Source: CAYTLW01 sp964438735
GTDB taxonomy: Bacteria; Myxococcota_A; UBA9042
NCBI GenBank assembly: GCA_964438735.1
Contig: CAYTLW010000136.1
Location: 1-19,416 of the forward strand
Length of the DNA stretch: 19,416 bases
Direction of reading: 5' to 3'
A program made the translations under genes and the position numbers. The notes below the pieces were generated by a model, which was given only the letters and a program-made list of their open reading frames with translations, was not told the DNA's origin and did not search any database. This document shows positions 6,592 to 17,900 of this stretch, one piece after another; position 1 is the stretch's first letter, and every line of letters begins with the position of its first letter.

Positions 6592-8883
6592 ATGCACCCG
6601 ACCATCACCCGCTTCTTCGTCGCCACCCTGATCGCCTGCACAGGCTCCTGGATCGCCAGCGAGGCGACCGCCGCCGTGCCCACGACCCTGGCCGTACAGG
6701 GCACCATCAAGGCCCAGGGCGGCGCCGCCCCCGATGGCAAGTACGGCCTCGGCTTCGCGCTCTACGAGGTCAAGACCGGTGGCACGGCCATCTGGAAGGA
6801 GCCGCTGGCGCCCAAGACGGTCACCGGCGGACGTTTCCAGCACGTGCTGGGCGAGACCAAGGCGCTGAATCCGGCCATGCTGGCCGCGGCCAAGAGCTTG
6901 TGGCTCGGCGTGTCGGTAAACTTCGATCCCGAACAACCGCGCGTACGCCTGCATTCTGTGGTCTACGCACTGCAGGCGGCATCGGCCGGTGGACTGGCCT
7001 GCTCGGGCTGCGTGGGCGCCAATCACCTGTCCAATGGCGCCATATCGGCCGACAAGGTGGGCTTTACCTTCGCCGGCTCCAAGACCAAGGGCGGCGCCGC
7101 GCAGACGGCCCTGGATCTGCAGTGCACCGGCTGCGTCGGTGTGTCGGAGATGAAGTTCGACGGCGACGTGGACCTGGGCGGCAACGCGCTCAAGGCCAAG
7201 AAGCTCATCGCTGGTGACATCACCGCGCAGGCCATCGTCGCCAACAGTTATGTCGGCGACGGCTCCAAGCTCACCGGCATCAAGACGCCGTCGGGCAGCT
7301 GCAGCGCCAAGGGCTACGTGGTCAAGGGCATCAAGTCCGACGGCAGCCTCATCTGCGTGCCCGGTGGCGGCGCCTCGGGTCTGCCGCCGGATGGCATCGA
7401 CGAGATCTCCAACAACCTCATCTTCAACCAGTTCGTCGACTCGGCCTCGAGCAAGGCGCCGGTGCCGATCCCGGATAACAACCCCATCGGCGTGTCCGAC
7501 TTCATCATCTTCCCCGACGTGGGGCTGGCCCAGAAGCTGACCGTGCACATCGATGTCGCGAACTCGAACATGTCATCGGTGGAGCTGACCCTTTATGACC
7601 CCAACAACGCCAAGTATCTGCTGCTGAAGAAGGGCGCGGGTAAAGGCAACTCGCTCAAGACCAGCTTCCCCGAGCCCAGCACCCCGGCTTCGGGCGATCT
7701 GAAGAGCTGGGTCGGCAAGAATCCCAAGGGCAAATGGCAGCTGAAGATCACCGACGAGGCCTTCCTGAACAACCAGTTCGACGGTGCCGTGAAGAGTTGG
7801 CGCATCGACATCCAGACGCTCTCCAGCAAGAAGATCCAGGTCAAGGGCGACCTCATCGTGGACGGCAGCGTGCAGGGCTCCAAGGGGTTCAACATCGTCG
7901 GCGATACGAAGTTCTCGGGCAAGGTGACCTTCGAGGATGAGGTGGTCTTCAAGAAGGGCGTGGTCTTCGAGGGTGGGGTGTCGTTCGGCACGGAGCCGAA
8001 GCAGGCCTTCGAGATGTGCAAGGACGACAACAAGCAGGGCTCCTGCTACCTGCAACTCTTCCCGGCGCGACCCTTCATTCAGGCGTCCAAGCTCTGCGCC
8101 TCGTACAAGCTCGACATCTGCACCGACTCCCAGGCCTACATGATGCGCCAGTACTACTCCTGGCACACCGGCCAGCCGAACTGGACCAACTCCTTTGCCG
8201 ACAACGACGGCGGCAAGTGGAGCGGCAGCAACGGCGGCTCCGGCGACAACCACAGCCACACCTCGCACTACCTGGTGCCCTGTTGCAATAACGTCACCCC
8301 CGCCACCAAGGGCGAGCAGCTGGTGGGCGGCGTGCGGTTGCTGAAGGTCAACAACGCAGAAAACGCCAACTGGGATACGGCGGTCAAGGCGTGCATGGCG
8401 CTGAAAGCTGATCTCTGCGACAAGGGCCAGCTGGTGGTGCTGCGCCAGAAGGGCAAGATCAGCGCCCGCATGTGGTCGTCGGATCACTCCGATAACGACG
8501 GCAACATGGCCTCCTCGGCCATCGGCAACACGTCCGATGACACCAACCCGGGCCAGAAGTACGGCTACGCCTGCTGCGCGACCACTCGGACCACCGACGC
8601 CTGCCCCAAGGGCGCCACCGATATCAACGGCGTCTGTGTGGCCAAGATCCACAACGGCGGCGCCAACTGGAGTACGTCGGCCAACGCCTGCGCAGCCCTG
8701 GGCGCGCGGCTCTGCTCCATCTCGCAGACCACAGTGCTGCGGCAGGCGGGTAAGGTGACCTCGAGCGCCAGCTGGACGGCGTCCTATAGCGACAACGACG
8801 GCAGCCAGGCGGCCGTGGGCGTGGGCAACGCCGGCGACAACCATGGGGCCGGGTCGAACTACGGGTACGCTTGCTGCTTCTGA
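6592..8883 (+). CDS. Secreted modular protein: stalk-like N-terminus, P-domain and three C-terminal cysteine-paired modules
   Basis: The 763-residue product has an N-terminal signal peptide cleaved near ATAA-VPTT. Residues about 30-130 form a domain starting LAVQGTIKAQGG, of a kind often seen in secreted proteins of this bacterial group. Two CxGCVG motifs follow (near residues 137 and 178), then fibre-like segments ending YVGDGSKLTGI. Residues about 285-410 look like a proprotein-convertase P-domain (jelly roll): VELTLYDPNNAKYLLL, then GKWQLKITDEA and GAVKSWRIDI. Residues about 411-465 are a strand-rich 'VxFxxxVxFxGxV' linker. The rest is three copies of a roughly 90-residue module sharing LCxxxQxxxLRQ, DNDG and a terminal CC (GYACC in the last two). 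There is no protease domain. GGGAGG at 6579-6584 supports the ATG. It converges with the giant gene, stop to stop, so the two are probably regulated separately. A surface adhesin or fibre is likely (inference). Confidence 0.82.
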   Translation: MHPTITRFFVATLIACTGSWIASEATAAVPTTLAVQGTIKAQGGAAPDGKYGLGFALYEVKTGGTAIWKEPLAPKTVTGGRFQHVLGETKALNPAMLAAAKSLWLGVSVNFDPEQPRVRLHSVVYALQAASAGGLACSGCVGANHLSNGAISADKVGFTFAGSKTKGGAAQTALDLQCTGCVGVSEMKFDGDVDLGGNALKAKKLIAGDITAQAIVANSYVGDGSKLTGIKTPSGSCSAKGYVVKGIKSDGSLICVPGGGASGLPPDGIDEISNNLIFNQFVDSASSKAPVPIPDNNPIGVSDFIIFPDVGLAQKLTVHIDVANSNMSSVELTLYDPNNAKYLLLKKGAGKGNSLKTSFPEPSTPASGDLKSWVGKNPKGKWQLKITDEAFLNNQFDGAVKSWRIDIQTLSSKKIQVKGDLIVDGSVQGSKGFNIVGDTKFSGKVTFEDEVVFKKGVVFEGGVSFGTEPKQAFEMCKDDNKQGSCYLQLFPARPFIQASKLCASYKLDICTDSQAYMMRQYYSWHTGQPNWTNSFADNDGGKWSGSNGGSGDNHSHTSHYLVPCCNNVTPATKGEQLVGGVRLLKVNNAENANWDTAVKACMALKADLCDKGQLVVLRQKGKISARMWSSDHSDNDGNMASSAIGNTSDDTNPGQKYGYACCATTRTTDACPKGATDINGVCVAKIHNGGANWSTSANACAALGARLCSISQTTVLRQAGKVTSSASWTASYSDNDGSQAAVGVGNAGDNHGAGSNYGYACCF

Positions 8884-8894
8884 TGCCCTCGGCT

Positions 8895-8914
8895 GGCGCC
8901 ACGCCTACGGCGCC
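8895..8914. terminator. GC hairpin between convergent genes, weak terminator candidate
   Basis: GGCGCC at 8895-8900 and 8909-8914 can pair across an 8-base loop. The hairpin overlaps the stop codon of the minus-strand giant gene (8905-8907). No T-run follows on either strand, so it may only slow convergent transcription. Confidence 0.2.
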
Positions 8915-11900
8915 CCTGACCCCTTGACCAGCAACGGCTTGTTCGTCTTGCCCGTGCTGCCGTAGCCCAGCTGAGCCTGGTAACCCATGCCCCAACACCA
9001 GGCGCTGCCATCGGTCTTGACGGCGCAGCTGTGGTCTTTGCCCAGGCCGACGAACGCCGCGTTGGACAGGCCCACCACAGGCGCAGGTTTGAGCGAGCTG
9101 TAGTTATTGCCCGTGCCCAGCTGGCCGCCGTTGTTCTGCCCCCAGCAGGAGACGCCGCCGGTCTTGCGCAGCGCACACGCGTGGTAGTTGCCCAGCGCTG
9201 CGGCCACCGCATCCTTGAGATCCTTCACATCGACCGGCGTGGCCCGACTGGTCTTGGTGCCATCGCCCAGCTGACCGCCCGGATTGTAGCCCCAGCATTT
9301 CATGGCGCCTGACGACAGGACCGCGCAGAAAGACTGCCCGTAGCCTGCGATGCGGACCGCCCCGCTGACGCCGATCACCTTGGTCACCGGCACGGGCGTG
9401 TTGCCGGTCGTCTTGCCAATGCCGGCCTCCCCGTAGACGTTGCGACCCCAACACGCCACGGTGCCATCGCTGCGGCGCGCGCAGGTGGTGTAGTCCGCGG
9501 CGGCGATCTCGACGACCTTGCTCAGCCCCTGCACCGTCTGCGCCTGCCAGGTGTCGGTCTTCTTGCCGTTGCCGAGCTGTCCGTAGAGGTTGTATCCCCA
9601 ACAGCGCACGCTGCCGGAGCCCTGCAGGGCGCAGGTGTGATACATGCCGGTGGCGAGCGAGACCGAGCCGGTGGTGCCGGAGACCTTGTAGGGCAGCTTC
9701 TGCGAGCTGTTGTTGCTCGGGTGGCCGACCGTGTACTTGCTGTTCAGGCCCCAACACCAGGTGGAGTTCGCCGCGACGGCGCAGCTGTGAAATGCCGAGA
9801 CGGCGAACGCGACGGCCGGGCTCGACAACTTGGCGTCCACAGGTGTGTAGCGCAGGGTCTTGGTGCCATCGCCCAACATCGCCTGCATATTGCTGCCCCA
9901 GCACGACACCTTGCCGTTGTTGCGCAGCGCGCAGCTGTGATACCAGGCGCCCTTGATCTGGCTCGCCCAGCCGCTGGTGGCGCCAAAGATGCAAGTGCCG
10001 GTCTTGCAGGTCGCCGCCGAGCCGCAACTCTTGCCGTCGGGTGCGTTCTTCTTGGCGATGCACTTGCCCGCCTTGTCGCAGGGGTCCAGGGTGCACGGAT
10101 TGCCGTCCTCGCAGGAGCTCGGGCCGGTGCAGGTGCCGGCGACGCACTTGTCCTGGCTGGTGCACGGCATGCCGTCGTCGCACTTGCTGCCTTCGTTGGT
10201 CGGGCCGTAGACGCAGCCGGTCTGCGGGTTGCAGCCGTCCTTGCTGCAGATGTCGCCATCGCTGCAATCCTTCAAGTCACCCTTGCCGCACTGGCCGCCG
10301 GTGCAGGTGGTGTTGGAGACGCACTTGCCGTCGGCGCAGGCGAGGCCGTCCTTGACCTTGGTGTAGACGCAGGCATTGCTCACGCATTTGCCCGTGGTGC
10401 AACCATTTTTGTCGTCGCAATCCTTGTCGGCCGCGCACGGAGCGGTGCCCGGCGGCAAGGTATCCTTGACGGCCACTGGCAGCTTGGTCTGGGTCGTCGT
10501 GCCATCGCCGACCTGGCCGTAGTGATTTCGGCCCCAGCACAGGACGCCGCCGTCCTTGCGCACGGCGCAGGTGTGCCGGCCGGCGCGACCGATATGCACG
10601 ACGTCCTTGAGGTTCTTGACGGCCACAGGTGTCAGTCGGCTGACCATGGTGCCGTCGCCCAGCTGGCCGTAGGCGTTGTAGCCCCAGCAGGAGACCGTGC
10701 CCGCCTTGTGCAACGCGCAGCTATGGTTCAGGCCGGTGGCCACCATGGTGGCATCCTTGAGGTCCTTGACCGCGTAGGGGCTGTAGAGCGATGACTTGCC
10801 ACCGTACCCGAGCTGCCCACTGCTGCCCTTGCCCCAACACTTCACCTCGCCTGAAGTGATCAGCGCGCAGAAGTGGTCGGTGGCGCCGGCGATCTGCACC
10901 ACGTCGGATACACCAGCGACGGTCGAGGGGTACTTGGCGCTGCCGGTCTTGCCGGCCTGGTAGTAGGAGTTTCGACCCCAGCAACGCACGCTGCCATCGC
11001 CGAGCCGGGCGCAGGTCGTGCGCGCGCCGGCGGCCAGCTGGACCACGCCGGTCAGCGAGTTCACCTTCGTGGGCGTTGGGGTGCTGCTCGAGTTGCCATT
11101 GCCCAGGGCATAGTCGTAGCCGCCGCCCCAACACTTCACGGTGCCGTTCTTGAGCAGTGCGCAGCTGTGGTATTCGCCGGTGACCGCGGCGATCGAACCC
11201 TCGGTGCCGATCATCTTGGTCGGCTTGGTCAGCGTCACCGCCGTGCTGGAAGCGCCCACCTGGTAGGCGTTGTTGTAGCCCCAGCACCAGGTCCAGCCAT
11301 CGGCGACGGCGCAGGTGTGGTAACGCCCGGTGTCCACTGTGCTGGCCTTGGCGCTCAGCTTGGCGTCGACCGGGCTCTTGCGCTGGGTCTTGGTGCCGTC
11401 GCCGAGCGCGCCATAACCGTTGTAGCCCCAACAGGACACCTCGCCGCCGCTGCGCAGGGCGCAGGTGTGGTTCTCGTTGGCCGATACGCTGACCCCCCAA
11501 CCGGCGACGGCCTGGCAGACGCCGCCCTGGCAGATCTGTCCTTCGCCGCACGGCGTGCCGTTGAGCAGGGTCTTGTTGGGCAGGCACTTCTTGGTCGCCG
11601 CGTCGCAGGGGTCGGGCGTGCAGGGGTTGCCGTCGTCGCAGCCATCCGGCGCGATGCACTTGCCCGCTGTGCAGGTGTCCTTGGTGCTGCACGGGCTGCC
11701 ATCGTCGCAGGACTTGCCTTCATTGACGGCCTTGTGGGCGCATCCCGTCGCCGGGTTGCACGAGTCCGCCGTGCAGACGCTCTTGTCGTCGCAGTTCAGC
11801 GCCTTGCCGCCGAGGCATGTGGTGCCCTTGCAGAGGCCGAGGCCGGTGCACTTGTTGCCGTCATCGCACTTGCTGCCTTCCGCAGCGTTGTAGACGCACT

Positions 11901-14900
11901 TGGGCTTGATGCACTTGCCCGTGGTGCAGGGGTTGCCGTCATTGCAGTCGCCGTCCGCGCTGCACGGCAGGTAGCCGGCCGGCACACTGCCCTTGACCGG
12001 CACGGGCACGTTGGAGTCCTGGGTCGAGTTGCCCACGCCCAACTGGCCGTAGCTGCCCGCGCCCCAACACCACACGCCACCCCGGGTCGTCACCGCGCAG
12101 GTGTGGCTGAGGCCGCGGCCGAGCCAGGCCACGCTGTCCAGGTGCTTGACGGCCACCGGTGTGAGTCGCTGCTCCTTGGTGCCGTCACCCAGCTGGCCGG
12201 AAGAATTCTGGCCCCAGCAGGCCACGGTGCCCTTCTTGCTCAGCGCACAGCTATGGCCCGAACCGGTCGAGACCATGACTGCATCGGAGATGCCCTTGAC
12301 CTGGACCGGCTGGCTGCGATCGGCGGTCGCGCCATCGCCCAGCTGCCCGTACATGCCCGCGCCCCAGCAGCGCACCGCGCCCGCCTTGTCGACCGCGCAG
12401 AAGTGCCGGTATGAGCCGCCGATATGGGTGATGTCGCTCAGCCCCTTGACCACGGCGGCGGCCGAGACGATCTGGACGCCGGGCACGCGATTGCCCGCCT
12501 GGCCGTAGTGATTGCCGCCCCAGCAGGCCACGACGCCGCTGTCCAACAGCGCGCAGGTGGTGGACTCGCCGGCGGCGACCTGAACGACATTGGAGAGATT
12601 GACCACCGACGTCACCGGCATGCTCCATCCGCTGCCAGTGCCGCCGTCACCGAGGTTGCCGTGCTTGCGGAACCCCCAGCACTTGACCTTGCCGTCCTGC
12701 ATCAACACGCAGTCCTGGTACCTGCCCGAGGCGATACCCACGGCACCCTTGGTGTAGGCCATCGGAACGGGCTTCAGGCTGTGCGAGCCGTTGGAGTTGG
12801 CGCCGATGAAGTAGTAGTTCCACGGTCGCATACCCCAACAATGCACCTCGCTGCCGGCCACCGCGCAGCTGCGCATCAATCCGGTGTCGATGGCCACCGC
12901 CTGGGCCGGTAGCTTGACCGGCGTCGGCTCCAGGCGCTTGGTCTTGGTGCCATCGCCGATGCTGCCCAGCGTGTTGTTGCCCCAGCAGCGCACCTTGCCG
13001 TCGTTCTGCAAGGCGCATGTGTGACGCCAATGGCCGGCGACGGCACGGCCCCACTTGCTGGTCGTCGACTTGCATGCGCCAGCGGTGCAGGCCATGCCCT
13101 GGCCGCAGGGCACGCCGTCGGGCATGGCCTTCTTGGTCAGGCATTTGCCGGCCTTGTCGCAGCCGTCCAGCGTGCAGAGGTTGCCGTCGCTGCACTTGTT
13201 GCTGGCCACGCAGCTGCCGGCCATGCAGTGATCGCCCGTGGTGCAGGCTTTGCCGTCATCGCAGGCCACGGGCTTGGGCGCCGTCCGGCCGCAGATGTAG
13301 CAATTCACCTTCTGGTCGGCGCCGACGTCGTACCACATGTTCTTGAACTGGTCGTTCGGTCCCGAGTCGCCGGAGAAGTACACATAATCTTCGTCGTTGA
13401 GGTTGTTCGGCTCGCCCTGCTTCCAGAACTCGAAGCTCTTCTTGGTCCCGTCGACCCAGCCGAACTTGCCCTCGTAGAGCTCGTCGGTATAGCCGATCCA
13501 GGTCCGGACCTTGGCCCCGCAGTGGGTGTCGCGCAGCTTCTTGAACGTGCTGAACATGGCCCCGTCGGCCACGCCTGCGATCAGGCCACCGCTTTGTTTG
13601 CACGCCGCCCGCGCCTCCTTCCAGGTCAGGTTGGCCTTGCTGGCCTCGTAGCAGCGATTGTTCGTGACCGAGCCGCGACAGGGCCTGGGGCTCGTCTTGG
13701 GCTCGAATTTACAGCCGGTGGTGGCGTCGCAGGTGTCCTCGATGCAGGGCAGGGCGTCGTTGCAGACCTGCTTCTTGCCGCCCGCGCAGACGCCTGACTT
13801 GCAGGCCTCGCCCTTGGTGCAGACATCGCCATCGCTGCAGGGACCGCCGTCCTTCACCGCCTTGTTGCTGCACTTGCCCTGCACGCAGGCGTCCACCGTG
13901 CAGCTATTGCCGTCGTTGCAGCTGGCGTTGACGGCGCATGGCAGGGCGTCTGACACGCCGCGTACCAGGGCCATGTCGTCAATGAACCAGCCCTCGCCCA
14001 GGTTCTCAGCCGCGTCGGCCTGGAAGCGCACCCGGATCTGGATCGTCTTGCCAGCCCAGTTGCTCAGGTCCATCTCGACCTTGGCCCAGGCTCCGCCGGT
14101 GCCGCAAGAGGCCACCCGGGTGTCGATGCCCGGTCCGAAGCCGTTGTCGGACACCTCGACATAGATCTGCTCGCCGCTCATGACGTGGCCGCAGGATGAT
14201 TGGAAGCTCAACGTGAACCTGCCCTGGCGGCCGAGCGCGATCTTGGTCGAGGTCGCGTGGCCGTTGACGTTGGGCGAGTTGTAGTCCTTGTTGTCGTTGA
14301 AGTTCAGCGAGCAGGGAGGCGACTTGAAGCCCGGCGGATGGGGCGCTCCATCGATGCCCCACTTGATGGATGCGTGATTGCCGCTGTAGGTCCAGCCGGC
14401 GCTGCCGCAGGCGAAGGCGTCCTGCCACAACACGGTCTGCACGCACTTATCCGTCGAGGCGCATTTGCCCCCCTTGCAGACGTCGACCAGGGTGCACGGG
14501 TTGCCATCGTCGCACTTGCCGCCCTCCTGGACCGGGGTATAGGTGCACTTGCCCCATTTGCAGGAGTCCAACGTGCACTCCTTGCCGTCGTTGCACAGAG
14601 GTTTGCCCTTGCACTTGCCGGAGTGGCAGGTGTCCTTGAAGGTGCAGGAGTTGTTGTCGCTGCAGCTGCCGCCGGACTTCGGCCCCAGCTTGACGCAGTT
14701 GCCAGTGGCGCAGGAGTAGAGCGTGCAGGGCCCGCCGCCCTTGCACTCGCCCGTGGTGGGCGTGCCCTTGCACTGACCTCCGGAGCACTTGTCGTTGAGC
14801 GTACACAGGTTGCCGTCGCTGCACGAGCTGTTGTTGGACGCCGTCTGGCCGCTGCATCCGCCCCACTTGGTGCACTTATCGGAGTAGGTGCAGGAGTTGC

Positions 14901-17900
14901 CGTCGCTACAATTGTTGCCCTCGAAGGCCGTGCCGGAGCAGCCGCCTGCCGAACTGCAGCGCTCGTAGTAGGTGCAGCTGTTGTTGTCCTTGCAGGACTT
15001 GCCTTTGTGGGTGATGAAAGGCGTGCACTCGCCGGCCTTGCAACGGTCGTCGTTGCAGGCGTTGCCATCGCTGCACCAGCTGCCGTCGGCCGCGGTCGTG
15101 TACTGGCAGTCGCCCGTGCCCGCATCGCAGGTGTCGAAGGTGCACATGTTGTTGTCCTGGCAGACCTTCGCCTCGCCGGTGCAGCGGCCGTATTTGCAAC
15201 TCTCGAGCGCGGTGCAGGGGTTGCCGTCTTCGCAATCGCCGTCCACGTACTTCAGGGAACAAGATCCCTTGGTGCATGTGTGGCTGGTGCAGGGGTTGTG
15301 GTCGTCGCAATCGGCGTCCTTGGCGCAGGCGCCGGACCAGACGCGCACGTCGTCCAAGAAGACGCCCGCCTTGCCGACGCCATAGCCGTTGCAGGTCGTG
15401 GTGGTATAGCTCACACGCAGCAGAAACTTGCTGCCCGACAGGCCGCTGAGCGCCACGGTTCGCCGAATCCAGTTGACCTTGGAGTTGGCGTGGGACAGGG
15501 AGTGCCGCTGGGACCAGGTCTTGCCATCGAGCGAGCTGTACCACTTGACGTTGGCGCCGGCCCAGGCACCGCTCAAGAGGTACTCCAGCTTGATATAGAC
15601 GCCTTTCTTCAGCCCGATGGCATCCAGCCAGGGCGAGACGGCATGGCCGCTGTGTTTGACCCCTTCGACGCAGCCGACGTCGGAGCCGTTGTTGTAGTTC
15701 AGTGAGCAGCTCGGGCTGTAGAAGCCCGGATTGCCTGGCGTGGCGTCCACGCCCCAGGCGGGGCCCGCGTCGGGGATCGACAGCTGCCACATCTTGGCGC
15801 CATCCGATCCGCAAGCGAATGGCTCGTAGTAGGGCAGCTTGACCGTCTTGGCGCCACAGGCGGCGATGGGCTCGAAGACGCAGGCGGCGGTCTTCTTGTT
15901 GCAGCGGTCCAGGGTGCAGGCGTCGTTGTCATCACACGCTTTCAGCGGCGCGGTCGGGGCGCAGTAGCCCGTCTTGCAGCTGGTCGCGGCCGAGCAGGCG
16001 TTGTTGTCGTCGCAGTTCTTTCCCTCGTTGATATTGGTATTGCTGCACGCGTGCTTGCCCGAGTTCACCTTGATGCATGAGTCCGCAGTACACGGCTCCC
16101 CGTCATCGCACAGGATCTTGCCGACGTTGGTGCCGTAGCACTTGCCGTTGTAGTTGCAGTTGTCGTTGTTGGTGCACGGGTTGCCATCGTTGCAGTTGTA
16201 GCCCTCCGCGTTCTTGCTGTTGCTGTAGCACTTACCCCAACCGTTGCACTTGCCGTCATAGGTGCAGTTGTTGTTGTCGCTGCAATAGGTGCCGTACTTG
16301 CTGTTGGTGCCGTAGCAGGAGCCGGAACCGTTGCATTTATCGCTGTACGTACACTTGTTGTTGTCGTTGCAGTAGTAGCCCTTGGGCCGATAACTGCCCT
16401 TGCATTGGCCGGAGCTGTTGCACTTGTCGTTGTAGGTACAATAGTTGTCGTCATTGCACGACAAGCCCGTGTTGCTGCCCTTGTAGCTGCAATTGCCGGT
16501 GGCTTTGTCGCAGCTGTCTATGGTGCAGTTCTTGCCATCGTTGCAGACGACGGACTTGCCGGCGGCGCATGATCCGCTCTTGCAGATGTCGCCCTTGGTG
16601 CACTTGTTGCCGTCTTCGCAATAGACGCCGCTCTGGCTGACGTGCTTGCAGACCTTGTCGCAGCTGTCCTTGGTGCAAGGCTTGCCGTCGTCGCAGCTCT
16701 TGGCCGCGCCGGCCACACATTTGCCGGCCTTGCAGGTGTCCTTGAGCGTGCAGGCGTCGCCGTCATCGCAGTTGGCGCTGTTGTGGCTCACCACGCAGCC
16801 CGACTTGCTGTCGCATTTATCGTCTGTGCAGGGGTTCTTGTCGTCGCACTTCAGCGACGGCCCGGCGACGCACTTGCCGTCCTTGCAGACGTCCTTGTCG
16901 GTACAGGCGTCGTCGTCTGTGCACTTGGCGCTGTTGGCGGGGTGCAGGCACTTGCCATCCTTGCAGCTGTCGTCGGTGCAGCCATTCTTGTCGTCGCAGT
17001 CCATGGCTGTACCGACGCACTTGCCGTCCTTGCAGGCGTCCTTGGTACATGCGTCGCCGTCGTCGCAGCCTCCGGTCACCGGACTGAACACACACTTGCC
17101 GTCCTTGCAGGCGTCAGCGGTGCAGACGTTCTTGTCGTCGCAGACCTTCTTGGCGCTGCTGCACTTGCCGTCCTTGCAGCCGTCGTCCGTGCAGCCGTCG
17201 CCGTCAGTGCAGGTCGCCTTGTTGGGCAGGTGGGCGCACTTGCCCTCCTTGCAGCTGTCATCGGTGCAGACGTTCTTGTCGTCGCAGTCGAGCGCCGTGC
17301 CGACGCATTTGCCATCCTTGCAGGCGTCGTTGGTGCACTTGTCGCCGTCATCGCAGCCGCCGGTGATGGCCACATGGCCGCACTTGCCGTCTTTGCAGGC
17401 GTCGGCGGTGCAGACGTTCTTGTCGTCGCAGTCCTTCTTGACGCTGTCGCATTTGCCGCCCTTGCAGACGTCGTCGGTGCAGCCGTCGCCGTCGGTGCAT
17501 TTGCCGTTGTTGGGCAGGTGTGCGCATTGACCGTCCTTGCAGCTGTCATCGGTGCAGACGTTCTTGTCGTCGCAGTCCAGCGCCGTGCCGACGCATTTGC
17601 CGTCCTTGCAGGCGTCGTTGGTGCACTTGTCGCCGTCATCGCAGCCGCCGGTGATGGCCACATGGCCGCACTTGCCGTCTTTGCAGGCGTCGGCGGTGCA
17701 GACGTTCTTGTCGTCGCAGTCCTTCTTGACGCTGTCGCATTTGCCGCCCTTGCAGACGTCGTCGGTGCAGCCGTCGCCGTCGGTGCACGTGGCCTCGTTG
17801 GGCAGATTTGTGCACTTGCCGTCCTTGCACGCGTCATCGGTGCAAGGCTCCTGGTCGTCGCAGTTGATGGCCTTGCCGGCGCATTGGCCACCCTTGCAGG

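Noticed and set aside
7573..8844. 423-codon minus-strand frame opposite the P-domain protein
   Set aside because: Composition is Ala/Val/His/Gly-rich without motifs; the plus frame has a signal peptide, RBS and repeated modules.
10873..15705. Long plus-strand frames at 10873-12414 and 14200-15705
   Set aside because: They lie opposite clear RCC1, jelly-roll and cysteine-repeat coding sequence and show only Ala/Gly/Val-rich low complexity.
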